Below are positions 45,519 to 54,257 of a stretch of DNA of 64,000 nucleotides, in pieces. The position numbers and the translations under genes are program-made. The notes beneath the pieces were generated by a model, which worked only from the letters and a program-made list of their open reading frames with translations, did not search any database and was not told the DNA's origin. The stretch spans positions 54,083-118,082 of the forward strand of contig CBFHAI010000009.1 in NCBI GenBank assembly GCA_965653565.1, given 5' to 3'. Positions within the stretch are counted from its first letter, which is position 1, and every line of letters starts with the position of its first letter. This DNA is from JALCLA01 sp965653565 (GTDB lineage: Bacteria; Pseudomonadota; Gammaproteobacteria; Xanthomonadales; Xanthomonadaceae).

Positions 45519-46748
45519 CTAAGCCGACCGCGTCGCGATCGCCGGCGGCACCCGCGCCGCGCGGCCGGCCGGGCCGAGCACCGCGATCTGACCCAGCGCG
45601 AACACCGCCAACGCGCCCACCGGCAGATAGAACCAGGGCAGACGCGGCGCCTGGTACTGATCCATCAGCCACAGGTTGAAGCCGTAGGTGAGCAGAATCC
45701 CCAGGCCCACGCCCATCGCCACCATGATGCCGTTTTCGGTCTGGAAATAGCCGCGGATATTGAAGCGGCGCGCACCGAGCGCACGGCGCGTGCCGATCTG
45801 CTTGATGCGGCGTGTCACCCAGAAACTCGCCAAGCCGACGATGCCAAGGCCGGTGATCACCACCATGCCGGCCATCACGAACAGCAGGATCGTCATCATC
45901 GCGCGATCCTGCTGGTAGCTCTGAGCGCGCACGCTTTCCACGCTTTCGTTTTCGCGCAGCAGGCGGCCGGTATTGATCTCGCCGAGCTTGGTCTCGACTT
46001 CCTTCATCAGACGATCGCGCTGGCCGGGTTCGGTGCGCACCAGGTAGGCGGAGAACTTGTCGAAGAGCGGCCGGCTCGGCACCAGCGTGCTGTTTTCGAC
46101 ATTGCGCGAGCGCGGCCAGGGCTGCTGCAGACGCTCCAGCACACCGACGACGGTGACGGTCTCGGCTTCGCCGGCAATGCCGTAGAGCTGCTTGCCCACC
46201 GCGCTCTCGCCCGGGAAGATTTCTTCGGCCAGCGCCTTGGTGATGATGATGCTCTTGGCCGTGATGCCCGAATCGTCGGTCATCTCGGTGATTTCTTCGG
46301 CGGTGAAGTTGCGGCCGTCGATGATCTTGGCGCCGAAGGCCTCGACGCCGCCTTCGTCGGCGAAGTACAGCGCCGTCGATTTTCCGCGGCGCGTGCCGGT
46401 GGGGTCCATCGGCTCCTTGTCGATGCCCGTGCCCCAGCCGCCGTTGCTCATCGGCAGGGTGTTGGTGGCCGTCGCCGAGATGACCCCGGGCAGGCTTTCG
46501 ATGGCGTCGAGATCTTCACGCATCGTGTTGCGCAGGTCGAAGTTCGAGGCGAACCCGAGGCTGCGGATCATGAAGGTGTTGGCTTCGTCCATGCCGCTCG
46601 GCTTGCCGACGCGCTCGGCCCGGTCGAGGATGATGAACAGGCTGTTGCACACCACGGCCAGCGTGATCGCCACCTGCAGCACGATCAGCGCCAGGCCCGA
46701 TTTGTTGCGCATCAGGGCCGAGTAGATGGGGCGGATTTCCATGGTCAT
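45519..46748 (-). CDS. FtsX-like ABC transporter permease (second of two)
   Basis: The 409-residue protein has an N-terminal helix (ALIVLQVAITLAVVCNSL), a large MacB-type periplasmic domain, and three C-terminal helices including the FtsX module (VITGLGIVGLASFWVTRR, RRALGARRFNIRGYFQTEN). It lies ten bases after the other permease gene. Two different permeases with one ATPase suggest a heteromeric MacB-like complex that moves peptides, antibiotics or lipids to the outside with the adjacent membrane-fusion protein. Confidence 0.9.
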   Translation of the reverse strand: MTMEIRPIYSALMRNKSGLALIVLQVAITLAVVCNSLFIILDRAERVGKPSGMDEANTFMIRSLGFASNFDLRNTMREDLDAIESLPGVISATATNTLPMSNGGWGTGIDKEPMDPTGTRRGKSTALYFADEGGVEAFGAKIIDGRNFTAEEITEMTDDSGITAKSIIITKALAEEIFPGESAVGKQLYGIAGEAETVTVVGVLERLQQPWPRSRNVENSTLVPSRPLFDKFSAYLVRTEPGQRDRLMKEVETKLGEINTGRLLRENESVESVRAQSYQQDRAMMTILLFVMAGMVVITGLGIVGLASFWVTRRIKQIGTRRALGARRFNIRGYFQTENGIMVAMGVGLGILLTYGFNLWLMDQYQAPRLPWFYLPVGALAVFALGQIAVLGPAGRAARVPPAIATRSA

Positions 46749-46758
46749 CGCAGGTGCC

Positions 46759-48072
46759 TCAGTTGGATTTCAGCTGCGTGGCGGGCGTGACCTGGCACGC
46801 TTTCCACGTCGGATAGATGCCGGCCAGCACGCTGGCGGCGAGCGCCACGCCCATCGTGATCAGGATCATGCCGGGCTCGAGCTGCGCCAACTCGCCGGTC
46901 GGCGTGTCGGCATACAGCGCACGCAGTCCGGCCAGACCGAGCATGGTCAGCACCAGGCCGCTGATCGCGCCCACCACGCCGACCATGCCGGCCTCGGTGA
47001 GGTACTGCGTGAACACTTCGCGGCGGCTGGCACCGACGGCGCGGCGCAGACCGATTTCCGAAGCGCGCGCCAGGAACTTCGCCAGCAGCAGGCCGACCGT
47101 GTTGACCAGGCACACCACGAGGAAGGCGAACGCCAGCCACAGCTGCGTACTGGCATCGCGCGGCACCACGCGCTCCTGTTCCAGCCACTCACCGGTGGTG
47201 CTCAGACGGTTGTTGAGCGGACGCTCGAAGCGGCCGAGCTTCTTCTGGTCGGTGACGTAGTTGTTCATGAACTCCAGATAGTTGTCGCGCTCCGCAGCGC
47301 TCGCCAGTTCCACCCACATCGAAATCCAGATGCATTCGCTGTCGAGCCAGGCCTGGTAGCCGTCGCCGGAGTCCTTCCAGCAGTTGTTGTTGCTCGACGA
47401 CTGCAGTTCGCGTTCGATGCCGTTCTTGAACGGCACGAAGAATTCTTCCGGATCCTGGAAGCCGCCGCCCGAGGTTTCATAGAACTTCGGTTGCGGGTTC
47501 CAGTTGTCGAGCACGCCGACCACGCGGAAATCCTCGGCCCCCATGCGCACCGTGCGGCCGACGCTGTCTTCGCCCGAGAACAGGCGTTCGTTGGTCGGCG
47601 CCGACAGCACCACGACGCGCGCCGCGTCGTCGTCCTGCGCGCTGCTCCAGCCGTTGCCGTACTTGAAGGGCGAGTCGAACATCGGGAAGAAATCGCCGTG
47701 CGTGAACAGCACGGTGGCCATGTACGGCTTGATCTCGCGATTGGCCGGTTCCACCGCCAGCACGTTCGGGAACATCGCCGCCTGCCGCACGCCTTTCTTG
47801 GCGGCGACCAGATAGGTCGCATCGCGATGGGTGAACTGGTCCGGCGGCGAACCGTCTTCGTTGTACGGATTGCCGGGCGACCAGTTGTCGAGCTGCGGGC
47901 GATAGACCAGCCCTTCCTTGTGCTCGAGCGGATTGCCCGACATCGCGCGCAGCACGGTGAGCGACGTCATCGACGCACCGATGCCGAGCGCGATGGCCGC
48001 CACCATCAGCGCGGTGAGCACCGGATTGCGCCGCAGGCTCAACAGGGCCAGACGAACGTAGTAAGCGAACAT
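46759..48072 (-). CDS. FtsX-like ABC transporter permease (first of two)
   Basis: The 437-residue protein has the MacB plan: an N-terminal helix (VLTALMVAAIALGIGASM), a periplasmic core rich in Trp and Asn, and C-terminal FtsX helices (FAFLVVCLVNTVGLLLAKFL, EIGLRRAVGASRREVFTQYL). It is 15 bases downstream of the ATPase gene. No fused ATPase domain, unlike E. coli MacB. Confidence 0.9.
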   Translation of the reverse strand: MFAYYVRLALLSLRRNPVLTALMVAAIALGIGASMTSLTVLRAMSGNPLEHKEGLVYRPQLDNWSPGNPYNEDGSPPDQFTHRDATYLVAAKKGVRQAAMFPNVLAVEPANREIKPYMATVLFTHGDFFPMFDSPFKYGNGWSSAQDDDAARVVVLSAPTNERLFSGEDSVGRTVRMGAEDFRVVGVLDNWNPQPKFYETSGGGFQDPEEFFVPFKNGIERELQSSSNNNCWKDSGDGYQAWLDSECIWISMWVELASAAERDNYLEFMNNYVTDQKKLGRFERPLNNRLSTTGEWLEQERVVPRDASTQLWLAFAFLVVCLVNTVGLLLAKFLARASEIGLRRAVGASRREVFTQYLTEAGMVGVVGAISGLVLTMLGLAGLRALYADTPTGELAQLEPGMILITMGVALAASVLAGIYPTWKACQVTPATQLKSN

Positions 48073-48087
48073 GAGTCGGGGCTCCGG

Positions 48088-48819
48088 TCAGATCGCAGCG
48101 GCGGCGTTCGGCGCCGGGTGAGCGGCCGCCGGGCGATGCAGGCGCGGCGCGTCTTCGATATCGGTGACCTGGCCGTCGATGATGTGGATGTTGCGCTGCG
48201 CGCGCGCGGCGAGCTCCGGATCGTGCGTCACCATCACGATGGTGGTGCCCTGCGAATTGATCTCTTCGAGCAATTCCATCACGCCGCGCGCCATCAGCGT
48301 GTCGAGGTTGCCGGTCGGTTCGTCGGCGAGCAGCAGGCGCGGGCTGCCGGCGAGCGCACGTGCAATCGCCACGCGCTGCTGCTGGCCGCCGGAGAGTTCC
48401 GCCGGATAGTGGCGCTGGCGCGATGCCAGGCCGACCTTGCCGAGCGCTTCTTCGATGCGGCGCTTGCGTTCGGGCGCCGCATAGCCGCGATAACGCAGCG
48501 GCACGTCGACGTTGTCGAACAGGTTCAGATCGGGAATCAGGTTGAAGCCCTGGAAGATGAAACCGATCTTCTCGTTGCGCAGCCGCGAACGCGCGTTGTC
48601 GTCCATGCCGCGCACCGACACGCCGTCGAGCAAATAATCGCCGCCGGTGAATTCTTCCAGCAGTCCGGCGATGTTGAGGAAGGTGGTCTTGCCCGAGCCC
48701 GACGGCCCCGTGACCGCCACGAACTCGCCTTCCCGCACGTTCAGATCGAGCTCGCGCAGCGCGTGCGTTTCGATCATGTGGGTGCGGTAGACCTTGCTGA
48801 GTTTTTGCATCTTGAGCAT
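48088..48819 (-). CDS. MacB/LolD-type ABC transporter ATPase
   Basis: The 243-residue protein has Walker A GPSGSGKT 38-45, the signature LSGGQQ 142-147, Walker B LLLADEP 162-168 and the VTHDPE H-loop. A short Pro/Ala-rich tail follows the core. It drives the two FtsX-like permeases next to it. Its promoter side faces a 135-bp gap with a large inverted repeat. Confidence 0.93.
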   Translation of the reverse strand: MLKMQKLSKVYRTHMIETHALRELDLNVREGEFVAVTGPSGSGKTTFLNIAGLLEEFTGGDYLLDGVSVRGMDDNARSRLRNEKIGFIFQGFNLIPDLNLFDNVDVPLRYRGYAAPERKRRIEEALGKVGLASRQRHYPAELSGGQQQRVAIARALAGSPRLLLADEPTGNLDTLMARGVMELLEEINSQGTTIVMVTHDPELAARAQRNIHIIDGQVTDIEDAPRLHRPAAAHPAPNAAAAI

Positions 48820-48833
48820 GGCGGAGTCCTTTG

Positions 48834-48950
48834 GAGCAGGGATCAGGGGTTAGTAGCGAGGGCGCGTTGCATGGATGCAGTTCAAGGCGTGGGGGTTGCA
48901 GCGAGGAGCGACATCGGCGCGCCCTCGCTACTCGCCCCTGACCCCTGCTC
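48834..48950. repeat. Long inverted repeat between the fusion-protein and ATPase genes
   Basis: Arms of 33 bases (48834-48866 and 48918-48950) pair with three mismatches. Each begins with GAGCAGGG and contains AGTAGCGAGGGCGCG in the same sense. The loop is 51 bases. It is a different family from the GGGAATCGGGA elements. It may attenuate or stabilise the transcript between these co-directional genes. Confidence 0.8.
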
Positions 48951-48954
48951 TGCC

Positions 48955-50229
48955 TCAATCCGAAATCACGATCCGTTCGGCGTCGGCGAATTCATCGGTG
49001 CCCGAGATGACGATGCGATCGCCCGCTTCGAGTCCCGACAGGATTTCCACATCCGAGATGCTGGCCGCGCCGATTTCGATCGGGCGCCGCTGCGCCACGT
49101 CGTCGACCACGACGAAGGCGTAGCGGCCGCCGCTGGTGTCGACGAACGGGCCGCGCTGCACCATCAGCACGTCGGGTTTTTCTTCCATCAGCACACGGGT
49201 GCTGACGCGCTGGTTCTGGCGCAGGCCTTCGGGCAGCGCACCATCGAAACGGGCGCGCGCCACCACCTGGCCGTTCACCACTTCCGGCGAGATCGACGAC
49301 AGCAGGCCGGGGAAGGTGGTGCCGGCGTATTTGATCTCGGCCTGCATGCCCAGGCCCAGATCGTCGGCGAAGCTTTCCGGCACTTCGAGTTCGACTTCGA
49401 GCTGGCTCAGGTCGACCACGGTCAGCAGCGGCGTGTTGGTGGCGACGACGGCGCGATCGGTGATCGCGACGGTGCCGACGATGCCGTCGACCGGCGAGCG
49501 CACGGTGAGTTCGTCGTGCCGGCGTTCGAGGTCCTTCACCACCAAGCGCTGGCGTTCGAGCTGGTGTTCGCGCGTCTGCAGTTCGAACTGCACGCCCTTG
49601 ATCTCCAGGCCCGAGTCGTTCTTCGAATGGCTGGCGACGATCTCGGCGCTGCGCAGCGTGTCGCGGGCGCGCAGGTATTCGACTTCCGAGATCGCCTTGT
49701 GCGCCCAGGCCGCTTCGGCGCGCTGCATTTCGCGCTCGGCGGCGCTCAGCGACACTTTGGCTTCATCCGCGGTGCGGCGACTCACCAGCTGCTGGCGTTC
49801 GCTCGCGATGCGCTGGCGCTGCACTTCGACTTCGAGTTCCTGCAGCGTGGCGCGTTCGCGATCGAGTTCGTTGTCGAGTTCGGGCGAATCGATCTGCGCG
49901 AGCACGTCGCCGACTTTCACCGTGCTGCCGGCCTGCGTCTTGAGCGCCACCGTGCCGGCCACCGGCGCATACAGGGTCGGGCTCACCGCCGCCACGATGC
50001 GGCCTTGCACCGACACGTCGCGCACCAGCGTGCCGCGCCGCACTTCGGCCACGCGCAGGCGTTCGCTGGACACCGAACGTTCGGCGCCGAGCCAGCGGCC
50101 GAGGGTCGGCAGGGCCACCAGCAGCAGCACGACGGCGGCGCCGATCGCGGCGATCAAACCGAAGCGCTTGCGGCGGGAGACGGGCGTGGCCGCGACGACG
50201 CGGTCTTGGGCGGAGGTGTCGCGGATCAT
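48955..50229 (-). CDS. MacA-like periplasmic membrane-fusion protein
   Basis: The 424-residue protein has one N-terminal membrane anchor (GLIAAIGAAVVLLLVALP), a lipoyl half (YAPVAGTVALKTQAGSTV), a long coiled-coil hairpin (ATLQELEVEVQRQRIASER onward), the second lipoyl half (TVRSPVDGIVGTVAITDRA), and a beta-barrel. It should link the MacB-like permeases to an outer-membrane channel, which is not encoded here. It is divergent from glmS. Confidence 0.92.
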   Translation of the reverse strand: MIRDTSAQDRVVAATPVSRRKRFGLIAAIGAAVVLLLVALPTLGRWLGAERSVSSERLRVAEVRRGTLVRDVSVQGRIVAAVSPTLYAPVAGTVALKTQAGSTVKVGDVLAQIDSPELDNELDRERATLQELEVEVQRQRIASERQQLVSRRTADEAKVSLSAAEREMQRAEAAWAHKAISEVEYLRARDTLRSAEIVASHSKNDSGLEIKGVQFELQTREHQLERQRLVVKDLERRHDELTVRSPVDGIVGTVAITDRAVVATNTPLLTVVDLSQLEVELEVPESFADDLGLGMQAEIKYAGTTFPGLLSSISPEVVNGQVVARARFDGALPEGLRQNQRVSTRVLMEEKPDVLMVQRGPFVDTSGGRYAFVVVDDVAQRRPIEIGAASISDVEILSGLEAGDRIVISGTDEFADAERIVISD

Positions 50230-50420
50230 GATCGGGTTCCAGGGGTGACGTCCCTTGGATGCAGACAGCGTGCCAACGGTTACATCGGCGTAAGTCCCTG
50301 ACTGTCATCGGATTTGCACGAGCCGTACGGCTGTCCGCCCTGTCCGGCCGGACGACCGCCCGCAGCGCAGCGGCGGTCGCATGTGATAATTCGCGCCTCG
50401 TTCCTCCGCGGATTTCTCTT

Positions 50421-52247
50421 ATGTGCGGCATCGTCGGCATCAGCGCGCAGCGCGATGTAGTTCATCACCTCATCAGCGGCCTGAAGGCGCTCGAATATCG
50501 CGGCTACGACTCCGCCGGCATCTCGGTGCTCACCAGCCAGGGCCTGGAACGTCGTCGCGCCAAGGGCAAGGTGCGCGATCTGGAAGCGCTGCAGGCGGCC
50601 TCGCCGCTCGCCGGCACCAGCGGCATCGCGCACACGCGCTGGGCCACGCACGGCGTGCCCAACACGATGAACGCGCACCCGCACATTTCCGGCGACAGCC
50701 TGTCGGTGGTGCACAACGGCATCATCGAGAACCACGCCGAGCTGCGCGCCGAATTGCGCGCGCTGGGCTACGAATTCACTTCCGACACCGATACCGAAGT
50801 CATCGCGCATCTGGTCGAGCACTACCAGCGCCAAGGCGCCCGCCTGCTCGACGCCGCCCGCGCCGCGCTCGCGCGCATGCACGGCGCCTACGCCGTGGTG
50901 CTGATCTCCAAGCGCGAACCGGGCGTGCTGGTCGGCGCCCGGCGCGGCTCGCCGCTGGTGGTGGGGTTCGGCGACGGCGAAAACTATCTGGCCTCCGACA
51001 TCCATGCGCTGCTGCCGCTGACGCGCCGCTTCACTTATCTGATGGAAGGCGACGTGGTGGAGCTCGATCGCGAACGCGTGCGCGTGTTCGACGAGAACGG
51101 CACGCCGGTGGAACGTCCGATCAAGGAATCGACCTTCTCGGCCGATTCGGTGGAGCGCGGCGAATACCGCCACTACATGCTCAAGGAAATCCACGAGCAG
51201 CCGCAGTCGATCGCCGACACGCTCGAAGGCCGCATCGCCGCGGGCCGCGTGCTGCCGGAAGTGTTCGGCGTCGGCGCGGCGGAATTGCTGGCGCAAGCGC
51301 AGGCGGTGCACATCATCGCCTGCGGCACGAGCTTCCATGCCGGGCTGGTGGCGCGTTACTGGATCGAATCGCTCGCCGGCCTGCCCTGCACCACCGAAAT
51401 CGCCAGCGAATACCGCTATCGCAGCCCGGTCGTGCGCGAAGACACGCTGCTCATCACGATTTCGCAATCGGGCGAAACCGCCGACACGCTCGCCGCGCTG
51501 AAGCTCGCGAAGGAACGCAATTACCTGGCGCGCCTGGCCGTGTGCAATGTGCCGGAGTCCTCGCTGGTGCGCGAATCCGAACTCGTGCTGATGACGCGCG
51601 CGGGCCCGGAAATCGGTGTCGCTTCGACCAAGGCCTTCACCACGCAGCTCACGGCACTGGCGTTGCTGTCGATCCAGCTCGCCAGCACGCGCGGCCTGCC
51701 CGAAGCCCGCCAGCGCGAACTCGTCGCCGAACTCGAAAGCATCCCCGGCCTAGTCACCGAAGCCTTGAAGCTCGACGCGCAAATCCTCGCGCTGGCCGAA
51801 CGCTTCGTCACCAAGGAACACGCGCTGTTCCTCGGCCGCGGCACGCATTTCCCGGTGGCGCTCGAAGGCGCGCTCAAGCTCAAGGAAATCTCGTACATCC
51901 ACGCCGAGGCCTACCCCGCCGGCGAACTCAAACACGGCCCGCTGGCGCTGGTGGACGAGAACATGCCGGTGATCGCCGTCGCCCCGAACGACCACCTGCT
52001 CGACAAACTCAAGTCGAACATGGAAGAAGTCCGCGCCCGCGGCGGCGAGTTGTATCTGTTCGCCGACACCACCGTCAGCCACGGCATGGGCGCCGGCCAC
52101 GTCCTCTCGCTGCCGCCGAGCGGCGAAATCGCCGCCCCGATCGTCTTCACCGTACCGCTGCAATTGCTTGCGTACCACGTCGCGGTGCTGCGCGGCACCG
52201 ATGTCGATCAACCGCGCAATCTGGCGAAGTCGGTGACGGTGGAATGA
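50421..52247 (+). CDS. glmS: Glutamine-fructose-6-phosphate aminotransferase
   Basis: The 608-residue enzyme has the N-terminal glutaminase (catalytic Cys2 in MCGIVGISAQRD, HTRWATHG, HNGIIENH) and two SIS isomerase halves (IACGTSFHAG, TISQSGETADT, ALEGALKLKEISYIHAEAY), and ends RNLAKSVTVE. It makes glucosamine-6-phosphate for UDP-GlcNAc. ATG 50421 is fixed by Cys2. A TGATAAT -10-like box lies 31 bases upstream. In Gram-negatives glmS is often controlled by small RNAs; no such RNA was sought here. Confidence 0.98.
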   Translation: MCGIVGISAQRDVVHHLISGLKALEYRGYDSAGISVLTSQGLERRRAKGKVRDLEALQAASPLAGTSGIAHTRWATHGVPNTMNAHPHISGDSLSVVHNGIIENHAELRAELRALGYEFTSDTDTEVIAHLVEHYQRQGARLLDAARAALARMHGAYAVVLISKREPGVLVGARRGSPLVVGFGDGENYLASDIHALLPLTRRFTYLMEGDVVELDRERVRVFDENGTPVERPIKESTFSADSVERGEYRHYMLKEIHEQPQSIADTLEGRIAAGRVLPEVFGVGAAELLAQAQAVHIIACGTSFHAGLVARYWIESLAGLPCTTEIASEYRYRSPVVREDTLLITISQSGETADTLAALKLAKERNYLARLAVCNVPESSLVRESELVLMTRAGPEIGVASTKAFTTQLTALALLSIQLASTRGLPEARQRELVAELESIPGLVTEALKLDAQILALAERFVTKEHALFLGRGTHFPVALEGALKLKEISYIHAEAYPAGELKHGPLALVDENMPVIAVAPNDHLLDKLKSNMEEVRARGGELYLFADTTVSHGMGAGHVLSLPPSGEIAAPIVFTVPLQLLAYHVAVLRGTDVDQPRNLAKSVTVE

Positions 52248-52328
52248 ACCGTTGGGGCTCGTCCGCTTGAATTGATCCGGAAGAATAGAGGGATCGGATT
52301 TATTCATCGCCAGGCGATGAGCGCTTAC

Positions 52329-52366
52329 CCAGCGCCTGTAGCGGGAGCCCGGATTACGGGCGCTGG
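52329..52366 (+). terminator. Imperfect hairpin downstream of glmS
   Basis: CCAGCGCC (52329-52336) and GGCGCTGG (52359-52366) pair with a 22-base loop, 80 bases after glmS. A separate CATCGCC/GGCGATG palindrome at 52305-52319 lies before it. Neither has a T-run; one may end the glmS transcript. Confidence 0.3.
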
Positions 52367-52386
52367 ATAGCGGTATAAAGGCAGGC

Positions 52387-52686
52387 ATGCCGGACGACCC
52401 GCAGTCGATCCTGATCTGGGTGGCGATCGGGTGCCTGGTGCCGCCGCTTCTCGGCCGGCTCCTGCACCGGCGTCTGTCACGCGGTGCCGCCGCGTTGGCC
52501 GTCGGCCTGCTCATCGGCATCCCTGTCGCATTCGTGGCTGGACCAAAGATCGGTTTACTGGCGGGCACGTGGAGTTTGCTTCTTGGTTTTCTCGGGACCT
52601 CGCACCAATTTTTCCCGTCAACCCTGGATGACCTGGCGCAGCGCGCGAAAGGCAACCGCCGCTGGTGGGATCATTTCGGTGGCTGA
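52387..52686 (+). CDS. Small membrane protein of unknown function (99 aa)
   Basis: Three hydrophobic segments are seen (ILIWVAIGCLVPPLLGRLL, ALAVGLLIGIPVAFVAG, IGLLAGTWSLLLGFLG), followed by a soluble tail ending RRWWDHFGG. A TATAAAGGCAGG sequence supplies a possible -10 and a ribosome site before the ATG. I do not recognise a family. It stands alone after glmS. Confidence 0.65.
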   Translation: MPDDPQSILIWVAIGCLVPPLLGRLLHRRLSRGAAALAVGLLIGIPVAFVAGPKIGLLAGTWSLLLGFLGTSHQFFPSTLDDLAQRAKGNRRWWDHFGG

Positions 52687-52794
52687 GGAGTTGAACGGCG
52701 CGAGGCACGCGAAAAACAATGGAGTCAGCTGCCGCCCTCTCGCTGCTTCACTGCATGCGCATCGCTAGCCGCTCGCCTCCCACCGCGGCCCAGG

Positions 52795-53038
52795 CACGTA
52801 GCTGCGCACGCACTACTCGAAGCCATCGGCGAACAGCAGGCGCAACTGGCCGCGTCGTCCAATCCCGATACAGAACTCTCCACCGAAATTCCCTTGCTGC
52901 ACGCGTTGGCCGCGCGAGCGCTTTCAGCGCCCCGACGCGGTAGAGAAGCGCAACGTCGCGGAACGCGCTTACGTGGCGCTACGCAGTCCGCCTCCGCGCA
53001 TCGAACGGCTGCATGCGGCGCTGACGGCGGGACCCTAG
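52795..53038 (+). pseudogene. Frameshifted remnant of an unknown gene
   Basis: One plus frame reads VAAHALLEAIGEQQAQLAA, then SNPDTELSTEIPLLHALAAR. Near 52915 the protein-like reading moves by one base to RFQRPDAVEKRNVAERAYV, then PPRIERLHAALTAGP and a TAG. Together they look like a helical protein with no start codon. No family is recognised. The surrounding 474-bp interval (52687-53160) holds nothing else I can support. Confidence 0.35.
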
Positions 53039-53160
53039 GTCTACGCAGGAACCAAGCGCGACACAAGGCCGCGCTTCGACGCAACGCTGCCGCGCTGGAG
53101 CGGCTTACGCCAAGGCCGTCGCATCGGCCTTGCAATCCTGCGGATTCACCGTGAACCGGG

Positions 53161-53658
53161 TCAACGCGCGGTCAGCTCGGCGAGCAGTTCGTCGAGCTGT
53201 CCGAACGTCTCGTGCAACGCTTCCTGCGCGCCGGTGCCAGCCTCGTCGAGCGCTTCCTTCGTGGGATACAGCTCGCTCATGACGAGCAGCGTCTTGCCGT
53301 CGCGCTCTTCCAAGGTCACGGTGGTGACGGATGCCGCGTCGCCGCTTTCCTCGTTCGTCCAGACGATGCGCTTGTTGGGCACCACGTCGAGATATTTGCC
53401 GAAGAACGCCATCGGGTTCGCCGGATCGTCGCCGAACACCAGGCGGTAGGTGCCGCCGGTGCGCACGTCCATCTCGCATGAGCGAAGTGTCATGCCCATC
53501 GAGCGGGGCACCCACCACTTCTTGAACAACTCGGGCTTGGACCACGCCTCGAACACGAGCCGCGCGGGCGCCTCGAAGGTCCGCGTGACGATGACCTCGC
53601 GCTCCGACGTCTTGCCCACCGTCGTGCGCCGGGATTCACTTTCTTTTCTTGCGGCCAC
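53161..53658 (-). CDS. SRPBCC/AHSA1-like domain protein
   Basis: The 165-residue protein has the Aha1-like START fold: VIVTRTFEAPARLVFEAWS, then KKWWVPRSM, GTYRLVFGD and a C-terminal helix (EALHETFGQLDELLAEL). The GTG at 53658 has AGGAG eight bases upstream, inside the arsR-like gene, so the two overlap by 23 bases and are translationally coupled. The family binds hydrophobic ligands; the ArsR/SRPBCC pair is a common arrangement of unknown signal. Confidence 0.88.
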   Translation of the reverse strand: MAARKESESRRTTVGKTSEREVIVTRTFEAPARLVFEAWSKPELFKKWWVPRSMGMTLRSCEMDVRTGGTYRLVFGDDPANPMAFFGKYLDVVPNKRIVWTNEESGDAASVTTVTLEERDGKTLLVMSELYPTKEALDEAGTGAQEALHETFGQLDELLAELTAR

Positions 53659-54001
53659 GCGCCTTCTCCTGTCGTTTGAGTTCATCGAGGACACCGTCCA
53701 ACGCTGCGAAGCGCGCGTCCCACACCTGGCGGTAACGCGCGATCCACGCCATTTCCTCCTCGAGACGGCACGGGCCGATACGGCACGTGCGCACACGGCC
53801 GACCTTTTCGGTGGTCACGAGGCCGGCCAGCTCGAGCACGCCGACGTGTTTCTTCATGCCCGTGAGGGTCATGGCGAACTTGTCGGCGAGGTCGGTGATG
53901 GAGGCGTCGCCGCGTGCCAGCTGGTCGAGGACGCCACGGCGGGTGGCGTCGGCCAGGGCGGCGAAAGAGGCGTTGAAGTGGGCGGAGTGATGCTGAACCA
54001 T
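53636..54001 (-). CDS. ArsR-family transcriptional repressor
   Basis: The 121-residue winged-HTH protein begins AALADATRRGVLDQLARGD and has the recognition helix ITDLADKFAMTLTGMKKHV and wing LVTTEKVGRVRTCRI. No metal-binding CxC is present, so it is a non-metal ArsR of the type paired with SRPBCC proteins. Its start codon lies in a perfect 18-base palindrome that is likely its own operator. Confidence 0.92.
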   Translation of the reverse strand: MVQHHSAHFNASFAALADATRRGVLDQLARGDASITDLADKFAMTLTGMKKHVGVLELAGLVTTEKVGRVRTCRIGPCRLEEEMAWIARYRQVWDARFAALDGVLDELKRQEKARGRKKRK

Positions 54002-54010
54002 GTGGTTCAG
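53993..54010. promoter_or_regulatory. Palindromic operator over the arsR-like start codon
   Basis: CTGAACCA (53993-54000) and TGGTTCAG (54003-54010) form a perfect inverted repeat around TG, with the ATG of the repressor inside it. ArsR repressors of this class bind such 16-18 base palindromes over their own promoters, so it is a good auto-repression site. Confidence 0.65.
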
Positions 54011-54202
54011 TATGGCGGGGTCGCGACGGGCACACAAGGGGGTGTCTCACCGAACCGCGACGCATGCAACGCGATTCGGATCGCAGCGGCCCGAGCTCAC
54101 CAGGCCAAGGTGAGCGACGTTGGTCCGCGCAAGTCGACGCCAGCGCCCGTGGGCGCTGGGATCGCAATCAAGCCTTATGCTGCAGGTCAGCTTGAACGAG
54201 CA

Positions 54203-54229
54203 ATCGAGCGAAGCGCTGCTTCGCTCGAT
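54203..54229 (-). terminator. Hairpin after the 1301-residue protein gene
   Basis: ATCGAGCGAAGC (54203-54214) and GCTTCGCTCGAT (54218-54229) form a perfect 12-base stem with a three-base loop, 28 bases beyond the gene's stop on the minus strand. There is no T-run, but the position suits a terminator. The rest of the 256-bp gap (54002-54257) shows nothing I can call. Confidence 0.6.
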
Positions 54230-54257
54230 CTTCTGACTCCTCCAAGCGTCATCGGGC

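Noticed and set aside
46726..50301. Plus-strand frame of 1191 codons opposite the exporter operon
   Set aside because: It is antisense to four well-supported genes, is His/Arg/Ala-rich without domain structure, and reflects codon bias at high GC.
53993..54010. Palindrome as a terminator hairpin
   Set aside because: It covers the start codon of the ArsR-like gene and its central spacer is only two bases, which suits a protein-binding site better than an RNA hairpin.
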